Assembly (NCBI RefSeq): GCF_014650055.1
Contig: NZ_BMUF01000003.1
Coordinates: 550,335-614,334, forward strand
Direction of reading: 5' to 3'
DNA length: 64,000 bases
Origin: Streptomyces malachitofuscus
Lineage (GTDB): Bacteria; Actinomycetota; Actinomycetes; Streptomycetales; Streptomycetaceae
Part shown: positions 51,449 to 58,376 of the stretch, one piece after another
Numbering within the stretch: the first letter of the stretch is position 1
How the letters are laid out: each line of letters begins with the position of its first letter
Made by a program: the position numbers and the translations under genes
Notes under the pieces: generated by a model
Database searches by the model: none
What the model was told of the DNA's origin: nothing
What the model saw: the letters and a program-made list of their open reading frames with translations, nothing else

Positions 51449-52006
51449 ATGAGTATGTTCGGGGACGGCCTGGACGCCGCGGTGCAGAGGGCGTTCACCC
51501 GCCCGGTGCCCAAGAGCGCGCCCGCGCAGATGCGGTACCTGGTCAAGCAGCTCAAGGGCACCAAGGCGGTTGCCCAGATGCTCCGGATCTCCCAGCGCAC
51601 CGTAGAGCGGTACGTGAAGGACCAGATCAAGAAACCGCGCCCAGGCCTCGCCGCCCGGCTGGAGCGCGAGGTGAGGGCCCGCTGGCAGCCGCAGATCCGG
51701 GCGAAGGCCCGCGAGAAGGCGGCGACCATTGGCGGAATCGTCATCGACACCCGCGCCCGCCTCGGTTACACCGCGCCGATCGGGTCGACGGACCAGGACC
51801 GCATCCGGCACCTGACGGTCGCCCTGCCGCCCCGCTACGCCGCCCGCCTCTTCGACGCCCAAGAGCGGGGCGCCAGCGACCAGCAGTTGCGGGAGATCGC
51901 CGCCGAAGCGCTCAAGGAGGTGTACTTCCAGGACGGGGGCCGCCGTGCTGGCAGCCTGGAAGAGGTCCGCTTCACCGATATCGAACACCTCGACTTCGAG
52001 CTGTAG
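51449..52006 (+). CDS. tpg: Telomere terminal protein Tpg
   Basis: A 185-aa protein that becomes covalently joined to the 5' end of the linear DNA and primes end patching. It opens MSMFGDGLDAAVQRAFTRP; a helix-turn-helix lies at about 38-57 (KAVAQMLRISQRTVERYVK), then VRARWQPQIRAKAREKA and TRARLGYTAPIGSTDQDRIRH, and the characteristic end FTDIEHLDFEL. Thr114 falls in GSTD, the position reported as the nucleotide-accepting residue in S. lividans Tpg. The ATG at 51449 has a GGAGCGCG site. It is translated with tap; the dead paralogue at 48398-48953 shows the intact one is the functional copy. Confidence 0.96.
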   Translation: MSMFGDGLDAAVQRAFTRPVPKSAPAQMRYLVKQLKGTKAVAQMLRISQRTVERYVKDQIKKPRPGLAARLEREVRARWQPQIRAKAREKAATIGGIVIDTRARLGYTAPIGSTDQDRIRHLTVALPPRYAARLFDAQERGASDQQLREIAAEALKEVYFQDGGRRAGSLEEVRFTDIEHLDFEL

Positions 52007-52109
52007 CCCCCGAGCAGCGAGCTTTGTCGACCACATGGACGCGCCGGTCGGACTGTGTGGTGGGGCCCCGGGCCGGCCGGGGGTCCGGTCGGCCCGATGT
52101 ACCCCTGCC

Positions 52110-52316
52110 TCACGTCACGGCCGGGACCAGCACGGCCAGCAGCGCGATGAACAGCGTCATGAAGCTGCAGAACACGAAGCCGCCGCGACCGATGGCCGTG
52201 GAGACCGACGAGCCCCCCTCACGGGAGACGCTGTAGCCGATCAGACCTGCGACGGCGGAGACGGCCGCGAGGGCGACCAGAGCCAGAAGAAGGATCAGGA
52301 GATTCTGCACGCTCAC
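52110..52316 (-). CDS. Small two-helix membrane protein
   Basis: A 68-aa protein with helices at about 4-26 (LLILLLALVALAAVSAVAGLIGY) and 45-66 (GFVFCSFMTLFIALLAVLV), joined by a short polar loop. Its GTG start overlaps the stop of the sigma-like gene (GTGA), so it is translationally coupled to it. It could be an anti-sigma or membrane sensor partner, but it has no recognisable cytoplasmic anti-sigma domain. Confidence 0.65.
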   Translation of the reverse strand: MSVQNLLILLLALVALAAVSAVAGLIGYSVSREGGSSVSTAIGRGGFVFCSFMTLFIALLAVLVPAVT

Positions 52317-52852
52317 ACCGCACCCCGCTGCTGGTGCCCGCGGGAGACGGCCTTCGTGTGCAGCTCCTCCGGGATCCAGATCCGGCGCTCGCGGGCCGCC
52401 TGGTACAGGGCCGTCCTGAATCGCGACCTCCGCTTGCGGACGGTGGCGCTGGTGAGCTTCAGCCGCTCGGCGATCTCGGAGTCCGGGAAACCCATGACCG
52501 TCAGGCGCACGACCGCCTGCGTCTCCGGCGCCTGCTCCTCGAGGATGTCCTCGAAGTCCGTGCTGAACACTTCCGACTCGATCTCGTAGCTGGTGGCCCG
52601 CAGCAGCCCGCCGATACCGGCATCGTTCGCGGCATCCTCCGTGAAGTCGTACACGGCGTGCAGCCGCGCCCAGCTGACCCGCTGCCTGGCCCACCTCACA
52701 TACGCGCGCCGGAAGACCCACACGCACTGGCCGATGAAGTACGACATCAGGCTGCAGGCGCCGCGCGGTCCGTTGTAGTCCGCCGTCCAGCCCCGCCCGC
52801 TCCGCAGGTCGCGGCGGAACTTGCGCATCGCCTCGGCGAGCACGTCGACCAT
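52313..52852 (-). CDS. Sigma-70-like transcription factor, N-terminus probably lost
   Basis: A 179-aa product from ATG 52852. The C-terminal part is a sigma region 4-like helix-turn-helix (RLTVMGFPDSEIAERLKLTSATVRKRRSRFRTAL), preceded by an acidic segment (TDFEDILEEQAPE) and a helical part around SYFIGQCVWVFRRAYVRWA that may be region 2-like. The frame stays open upstream but enters the left end of the IS21 element at about 52875, so the native start may have been removed by the insertion. It is coupled with the small membrane protein downstream. Confidence 0.6.
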   Translation of the reverse strand: MVDVLAEAMRKFRRDLRSGRGWTADYNGPRGACSLMSYFIGQCVWVFRRAYVRWARQRVSWARLHAVYDFTEDAANDAGIGGLLRATSYEIESEVFSTDFEDILEEQAPETQAVVRLTVMGFPDSEIAERLKLTSATVRKRRSRFRTALYQAARERRIWIPEELHTKAVSRGHQQRGAV

Positions 52853-52999
52853 GATGGCTTTGTCGAGCAGTAGTGAAGGCACTTGTCGATGGGTTTGGGA
52901 GGCGGCCTGTTTCACGGATGGGTGATGTCGACGAGTTTGGGAGGCATGGGGGTTCTTGCCAGGGCAGCATCGGGATGCTCCTGGTGAAAGGTGCTGGTC

Positions 53000-54637
53000 A
53001 TGCCGCGGATGTCGAAGGTCGAGCTGTACGCGGCGATCCGGCGTGACCATCGCAGCGGCATGTCGATGCGGCAGCTAGAGCGCGCCCACGGTGTGACGTG
53101 GCGGACGGTTCGGAAGGCGTTGGACTCGGCCTGGCCGGAGCCGCGCAAGAAGCTGCCGCCGCGGGCGACAGGTCTGGATCCGTACAAGCCGGTGATCGAC
53201 GGGATCCTGCGGACGGACCTGGACGCGCCGCGCAAGCAGCGGCACACGGTCACCCGGATCTTCCACCGGCTGGTCGAGGAACACGGCGCCGACGTCTCCT
53301 ACGGGATGGTCCGCTACTACGTCGCGGCCCGGAAGCCCGAGATCCTGGTCGAGTCCGGCAAGGCCCCGCTGGAGGCATTCGTCCCCCAGACCCACCAGCC
53401 CGGTCACGAAGCGGAGGTCGACTTCGGCGACGTCACGATCCGCCTCGCCGGCGAGCTGGTGACCTGCTACCTGTTCTCCTTCCGCCTGTCGTATTCGGGC
53501 AAGGCCGTCCACCGTGTGTTCGCCTCGTGCGGCCAGGAGGCGTTCTTCGAGGGGCATGTTCACGCGCTGCGGACGCTGGGCGGAGTCCCGCGGAGCAAGG
53601 TCCGCTACGACAACCTGAAGGCCGCCGTCGCCCGGGTGCTGGGGTTGAGCCGGGCGAGGGTGGAGGCGGACCGGTGGATCGCGTTCAAGTCGCACTACGG
53701 CATTGAGAGCTTCTACTGCCGTCCGGGCATCGAGGGCGCCCATGAGAAGGGCGGCGTCGAGGGGCAGATCGGCTACTTCCGCCGCAACCACTTCGTTCCT
53801 GTCCCGGAGGTGTCCTCGCTCGCCGAGCTGAACGAGATGGTCGAGGAGTGGGACGGGCAGGACGACGCCCGCAGGATCGGCTCCAGGGCCAGGACTATCG
53901 CGGAGGACTTCGCGCTCGAACAGCCGCTGCTGATGCCGCTGCCCCAGGAGCCGTTCGAGACCGGTCGGCTGTTCACCCCGCGGGTCGACCGATACGGCCA
54001 GATCCCGGTCCGCACGAACCGCTACTCGGTCCCCATCCGGCTGATCGGCAAACGGGTCAGGGTCATCCTGCATGCCTCTTACCTGGTGGTTTACGACCAG
54101 AACGTGGAAGTGGCCCGGCACGAAAGGCTGATCGCCAAAGGCGCCGCCCGTCTGGAGCTGGACCACTACCTGGAGGTCCTGGTCCGCAAGCCCGGCGCCT
54201 TCCCCGGCTCGACCGCTCTCGAACAGGCCCGTTCGGCAGGGAAGTTCACCCCGGTCCACGACGCCTGGTGGGCCCAGGCCATGAAGATTCACGGCGAGCG
54301 GGACGGCACGCGCGCGTTGATCGAGGTGCTGCTGCTCGGACGGCACATGGCGCACGAACATGTCGTCGCCGGCCTGGCCGCGGCCCTGCGGGCCGGGGCC
54401 ATGACCGCCGACGCGGTCGCGCTGGAGGCCCGCAAGGCCGCCCAGGCCGAGACCGAGCCCGCACCGGAGGCCCGGGGCCTCGGCCAGCCGTCAGCGACGG
54501 TGACGTCCCTGCACGAGTGGCGCCTCGCCCACCTACCGCCGGACACCAGGCCGCTGCCCTCGGTGGCCCACTACGACCAGTTGCTCCGATGCCGTCGCGT
54601 CAGCGGCGGTGAACACCGAGAGGGAGAAGCACGATGA
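53000..54637 (+). CDS. istA: IS21 transposase IstA
   Basis: A 545-aa DDE transposase. An N-terminal helix-turn-helix (SMRQLERAHGVTWRTVRKAL) is followed by the catalytic core with Asp in EVDFGDVTI, Asp in VRYDNLKAAV and Glu in GVEGQIGYFRR, then a C-terminal beta-rich part (GRLFTPRVDRYGQIPVRTNRYSV). The ATG at 53000 has a GAAAGG site; a GTG at 52991 is possible. The stop overlaps the istB ATG. It appears full length and intact. Confidence 0.94.
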   Translation: MPRMSKVELYAAIRRDHRSGMSMRQLERAHGVTWRTVRKALDSAWPEPRKKLPPRATGLDPYKPVIDGILRTDLDAPRKQRHTVTRIFHRLVEEHGADVSYGMVRYYVAARKPEILVESGKAPLEAFVPQTHQPGHEAEVDFGDVTIRLAGELVTCYLFSFRLSYSGKAVHRVFASCGQEAFFEGHVHALRTLGGVPRSKVRYDNLKAAVARVLGLSRARVEADRWIAFKSHYGIESFYCRPGIEGAHEKGGVEGQIGYFRRNHFVPVPEVSSLAELNEMVEEWDGQDDARRIGSRARTIAEDFALEQPLLMPLPQEPFETGRLFTPRVDRYGQIPVRTNRYSVPIRLIGKRVRVILHASYLVVYDQNVEVARHERLIAKGAARLELDHYLEVLVRKPGAFPGSTALEQARSAGKFTPVHDAWWAQAMKIHGERDGTRALIEVLLLGRHMAHEHVVAGLAAALRAGAMTADAVALEARKAAQAETEPAPEARGLGQPSATVTSLHEWRLAHLPPDTRPLPSVAHYDQLLRCRRVSGGEHREGEAR

Positions 54638-55435
54638 CCCTGCCCCGCCAGCGAGGCTTGACCGAGCAGGCCGCCGACGCGGCCATCGACTCCGCCTGCC
54701 GCCTACTGCGGCTGCCGTCGATCCGCAACGAGTTCTCCGACACCGCCGACCGCGCAATGAAGGACCAGATGACCTACCGCGGCTTCCTGGCCGAACTGCT
54801 GATGGCCGAGTGCGACGACCGGGCCCGCCGCCGCTCGGAGCGGCGGATCAAGGCGGCGAACTTCCCCCGGGAGAAGTCCCTGCGGACCTTCGACTTCGAG
54901 GCGAATCCGAACATCGACCCCGCGACCATCCACACCCTCGCCAGCTGTGAGTGGATCAAGAAAGGACAGCCGCTCTGCCTGATCGGCGACTCCGGCACCG
55001 GCAAGTCCCACATGCTCATCGCCCTGGGCACCGAGGGCCGCGATGAAGGGCTACCGCGTCCGCTACACGCTCGCGACGAAGCTGGTGAACGAGCTGGTCG
55101 AGGCCGCCGACGAGAAGCAGCTGAACAAGACCATCGCCCGCTACGGCCGCGTTGATCTTTTGTGCATCGACGAGCTCGGCTACATGGAACTCGACCGGCA
55201 CGGCGCCGAACTCCTCTTCCAAGTCCTGACCGAGCGCGAGGAGAAGAACAGCGTCGCCATCGCCTCCAACGAGTCCTTCGGAGGCTGGACCAAGACGTTC
55301 ACCGACCCACGTCTCTGCGCGGCCATCGTCGACCGCCTCACCTTCAACGGCACCATCATCGAAACCGGCACTGATTCCTACCGGCTGGCCAGCACCCGGG
55401 CACGCGCTGAGGAACCCGTGAAGGCCGGCACCTGA
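54634..55435 (+). pseudogene. istB: istB ATPase with a +1 G frameshift
   Basis: The IS21 helper ATPase, about 266 codons when repaired. The first frame gives RGFLAELLMAECDDRARRR and Walker A GDSGTGKSHMLIALGTEG, and the second frame continues AAMKGYRVRYTLATKLVNELV, DLLCIDELGYM (Walker B), SNESFGGW and the C-terminus KAGT. The switch is at about 55033-55038, where GAGGG replaces the expected GAGG. One extra G explains it. It may be a real inactivating mutation, a programmed shift or a base-calling error. Confidence 0.88.
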
Positions 55436-55517
55436 CAACGCAGGACACCCAAGATCACGAACAGGCGACGCGGGGGCCTGGCCGACTCCTCCACCACAGC
55501 CCACGGGCCAGAACCCG

Positions 55518-55754
55518 TTACACGGCAGGGGTCTTCGCGCAGGACCCCATGAACATCGGCGACAGGATGGGAACGGCAGCTCCCAGCACACCGACATTGT
55601 TCTGCGCGACACAGATCGGCACTTGGAACTGATTGGCATCCACGAGGTTGACCGCCCCGTTCCACTCGTTGTCCTCGACAGCGGATGCGGGAGCCGCGAC
55701 CGTCAGGACTGCTGCGGCCGCCATGGCCAGAGAACACACCGTCTTCTTAAGCAT
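55518..55754 (-). CDS. Small secreted protein, chaplin-like pattern
   Basis: A 78-aa preprotein. The ATG at 55754 has an AGAGGGAGCC site. The signal peptide is MLKKTVCSLAMAAAAVLTVAAPASA, leaving a mature peptide of about 53 residues (EWNGAVNLVDANQFQVPICVAQNNVGVLGA...SPMFMGSC) with two Cys about 24 apart. Hydrophobicity, VPICV and NNVGVLG are reminiscent of chaplins, but the match is partial; it could be another family of small exported surface peptides. It lies immediately right of the IS21 element. Confidence 0.65.
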   Translation of the reverse strand: MLKKTVCSLAMAAAAVLTVAAPASAVEDNEWNGAVNLVDANQFQVPICVAQNNVGVLGAAVPILSPMFMGSCAKTPAV

Positions 55755-56025
55755 GAAGGCTCCCTCTTCCGGACGACTGACAAGACGATGGTGCACAGCC
55801 AGGAGACACCGCATGCGCTGCAGGTCACACGATCACACGATCGTGGGACGAGGCAGGAAACGGCTGCTACCGCCCTCCAAGAGGCGTACTCGACATCGCT
55901 CTCAGGGATTGACGGGGCGGCTGGCCATCCGGCGGTCGCGCCACGGCAGTGCCGTCATTTCTCCTCGACATGCACGAGCCAGTTGATCAACACCTGCCTC
56001 CGGAACCCGCCGACAAACGCTGTTC
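55755..56025. other. Intergenic, no gene seen
   Basis: 271 bases upstream of the secreted peptide gene and downstream of the next leftward gene. Local AT content is higher than the genome average; it probably holds the promoter of the secreted peptide gene. Confidence 0.4.
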
Positions 56026-56355
56026 CTAGAGATGCACGAAGCCAACCATGATGACGTCCCGCTCCACACTGCTGCTGCGCAGCAGCAGCATGTCGTCCTC
56101 GTGGACGAAGAACTTCCAGCCGCGGCTCTTGCACTGCTTCAGGGCGAGCCGGGCCAGCGTGCCCTTGCGGAGCATGCCGAGCAGGATCGGCTCGGCCTCC
56201 CGGCACAGCTCGATCTCGAACACCTCGTAGGCCAGCCCCTCGAACCCACCGCAGGCCAGCTCCTCGATTCGCGCGGCGTCCTGCTCGATTCGCGCCGTAC
56301 CTTCCCCGCCCAGCACCGCGTCGATGGTCTCGACGATCTCTGCATCCACACTCAT
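56026..56355 (-). CDS. Hypothetical acidic 109-aa protein
   Basis: I do not recognise this protein. The ATG at 56355 has a GAGGGGG site 8 bases upstream. The sequence is mixed alpha/beta: helices EIVETIDAVLGGEGTARIEQDAARIEEL and LCREAEPILLGMLRKGTLARLAL, then strands GWKFFVHEDDMLLLRSSS and RDVIMVGFVHL. It is acidic at the N-terminus and has no membrane or export signal. It stands alone in the subtelomere. Confidence 0.6.
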   Translation of the reverse strand: MSVDAEIVETIDAVLGGEGTARIEQDAARIEELACGGFEGLAYEVFEIELCREAEPILLGMLRKGTLARLALKQCKSRGWKFFVHEDDMLLLRSSSVERDVIMVGFVHL

Positions 56356-56739
56356 GGCATAAGCCCCCTCGTCGTGGTCTGCCCCCGATCCCCGAACGAC
56401 TTCTTTGAGTCGCGCGAGTGAGCTGCGAAGCAGATCGCTTGTTGTACGGGCTTATGTGCAGGGGAAGTTGGCGAACGTGACACGCCAGCTGAAATATTTT
56501 TTTCGCGAGGCTCAAAAGCAATCTGCGGGCCCGCAAATGCTCCACGGACCCGCAGTCGAAATCTCGCACCCGGCATTGACTGGACGAGCGCAGGCCCTCC
56601 CCCTGTACCAGGGATCAGGACCGTGCTTTGACGATCAGCCGGCGTGTTCACACCCACTGCATGCCGAGCTCCCGCAGCGCGTGTCCAGCGGTGGTTTTTC
56701 TGATCAGTGGGTGGTGGGCTGGCCTGGGCTGATCAGTTT
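56356..56739. other. Intergenic, no gene seen
   Basis: 384 bases between the small acidic gene and the tnsB remnant. Frames crossing it have no start site or coding pattern. The AT-rich piece around 56490-56510 (AAATATTTTTTT) is unusual for this genome and may be a promoter or a transposon border. Confidence 0.4.
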
Positions 56740-57538
56740 GGTGTTGGGGGAGTGAGAGCCCCCCCCGGCGCCATCACCGTCGTCGGCACGAACGGCGGAG
56801 CCGGCCGAGCTGAGCGCCAGCGGCGCTGCCGCGCACTGCCCAGCAGCCCACGCCCGTCGGCCAGGGCGTGCACGAGCCGGTTGAACGTCGCACTCGAGGG
56901 CAGCGGCCCACCCCGTCTCCGTACTGCTCGGCCAGCAGCCGCTCGGTGTACACGCGCAGCCGCCCCAGCGTCCCGCTGGAGCGCCCCCGCCCGGCCCCCA
57001 GCACCTCCCGCAGGGCGGCCACCACCCGCTCGTCCACCCGCCCCAGAACGGACCGCGGCCGGGTGGCCCGGTGATCCACCAGCCCCCACACCCCGTCCTG
57101 CCGGTAGCGGGCCCGCATCCGCCGCACCGTCACCGCGCTGGTGGGCAGGCCGGCCGCTGACAGCTCCGTCGCCTTCGCCTCCTCACGCTGCGTCAGCGTC
57201 CGCGTCTGCGGGTCGTACTCCGCCCGCAGCGGACCTGCCGCACTGGACCCGCCCGGCCGCCCCGTCTCCACCTCCCGCACATGCTGCTCCCAGCAAGCAC
57301 CCCTTCCCGCACTGCCTCGGGCAAAGACTCCAGCCAGCCCAGCGGCGGCACCCTGGACACTCCCGGCGCATCCAGGACTTCGAACCCCGCATGGGCAACA
57401 GCAGCGACAGCAAACCGCCGCTACTGCCCCGTCCTCAGCAACCAGTCGCACCTGGCCGTCAGCAAGGGCCGCCACCGTCCAAGTACGCCCCTCGAACCGC
57501 ACCTGGCACCCCAGCTCCACCACCGGCCTGTCCGGCAT
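56740..57538 (-). pseudogene. TnsB/TniA-like (Mu-type) transposase fragment, frameshifted
   Basis: The minus strand reads VELGCQVRFEGRTWTVAAL (the small N-terminal beta domain of Streptomyces TnsB-like integrases), a scrambled part at about 57300-57420 where indels change frame, then WEQHVREVETG, EYDPQTRTLTQREEAKATEL and VRRMRARYRQDGVWGLVDHR, and after a further shift LPSSATFNRLVHALADG and RPAPPFVPTTVMAPGG. It ends just before the DDE domain should begin, so the catalytic part is lost. It follows the TnsA-like gene directly. Confidence 0.8.
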
Positions 57539-57586
57539 CCCGCTGCCCACCCTCACTCTGCCGCCTGCGCCCACACCGGCATCCGC

Positions 57587-58264
57587 TCATGCATCGCCGC
57601 CCCCAGGTCCGCCGCCAGCCGTCCCGCCCCACAGGGCATGGAACAGCGCGGGAAGCACGACCAGCGGATCCCCGATCCTGTGTACGCCCTCCCACAGCGG
57701 CGCGGGCTCGGCGAACGCCTCCTGCAGCGCAGCAGCCAGCAACTGACCACCGTGGTGCCGCGGGTGCCGGTATCCGGCCAGCCAGGTCACATTGCGTCGG
57801 TAGATCGGGTCGACAGGCCCAAGCACCCAGTACCGCCAGCCCGCCGCCGTACAGATCTCTCCGACCGCCGCAGCGAGAGACCGCTGCCGCCGAGACAGCT
57901 CTCCGCTCCCTGTGCAGTCGGCGAGCACTTCCTGGCCATCGGCCAGCCGGAGCATCAGCTGAGGAGCATGCGCCCGCACCCCGCTCGGCACATGCCACCG
58001 CAGTTCAAGCGGCCGGGCGGCCAGACCTCTGACGCGTGGATCGCGGTCGAGGAGCATCACGTGCACTCGCATCGCTGCGGACCCGTAGTGCACCAGCCGT
58101 CCGGTGGTGGCCGACCACCACCATCCCGGCGCCAGCCGCTTGCCTTTGCGGGCTGGGAAAGGCTTCAGCGGCGGCGGACAGTTTTCGAAGACCACGTTGG
58201 CGGCCGCCAATGGCCACCTCGAACACTCAATCGCCCCGCCCGCAGTCTGGAACAGCACGTCCAC
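57587..58264 (-). CDS. TnsA-like transposon endonuclease homologue, catalytic residues lost
   Basis: A 225-aa product from GTG 58264 (start uncertain). It follows the pattern of Streptomyces TnsA-like proteins: FQTAGGAIEC..PL, CPPPLKPFPARKGKRLAPGWWWSATTG, VMLLDRDPRVRGLAARPLELRW, HAPQLMLRLADGQEVLADC and WLAGYRHPRHH. In working relatives the block after WWSATTG holds a Glu (ESxxERD) and the later block reads H.PDF; here they are GSAAMRV and HAPQL, so the endonuclease is probably inactive. With the tnsB remnant it is the trace of a Tn7-like transposon; no tnsC/tniB or tniQ is visible. Confidence 0.65.
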   Translation of the reverse strand: MDVLFQTAGGAIECSRWPLAAANVVFENCPPPLKPFPARKGKRLAPGWWWSATTGRLVHYGSAAMRVHVMLLDRDPRVRGLAARPLELRWHVPSGVRAHAPQLMLRLADGQEVLADCTGSGELSRRQRSLAAAVGEICTAAGWRYWVLGPVDPIYRRNVTWLAGYRHPRHHGGQLLAAALQEAFAEPAPLWEGVHRIGDPLVVLPALFHALWGGTAGGGPGGGDA

Positions 58265-58376
58265 CGAATCGACTTCGGACCGCCGCGCCCTCGTTCCTCC
58301 CACCCAGCATCCTGCATACAGAACCAAACGGCTTATCAGCCCATCCGCTAATGGGCGCGTGGCCCCTCGGCGAACA

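Larger units (their letters stand above)
52875..55480 (+). mobile_element. IS21-family insertion sequence
   Basis: An istA-istB pair is flanked on the left by two copies of a repeat (TGTCGATGGGTTTGGGAGG at about 52885 and TGTCGACGAGTTTGGGAGG at about 52927), the multiple terminal repeats typical of IS21 ends. On the right a diverged inverse copy (CCCAAGATCACGAACAGG, about 55450) fits the opposite end. Exact borders and a target duplication could not be fixed by eye. The element separates the sigma-like gene from a small secreted-protein gene. IstB carries a frameshift, so it may be immobile. Confidence 0.8.

Noticed and set aside
55518..55754. Calling the secreted peptide a definite chaplin
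   Set aside because: Only short pieces resemble chaplins and the Cys spacing is not the canonical one, so it is kept as chaplin-like only.
56405..58351. Long plus-strand frames rich in Pro, Ala and Ser
   Set aside because: They are antisense to the tnsAB remnant; the composition reflects the complement of Gly/Arg/Ala codons.
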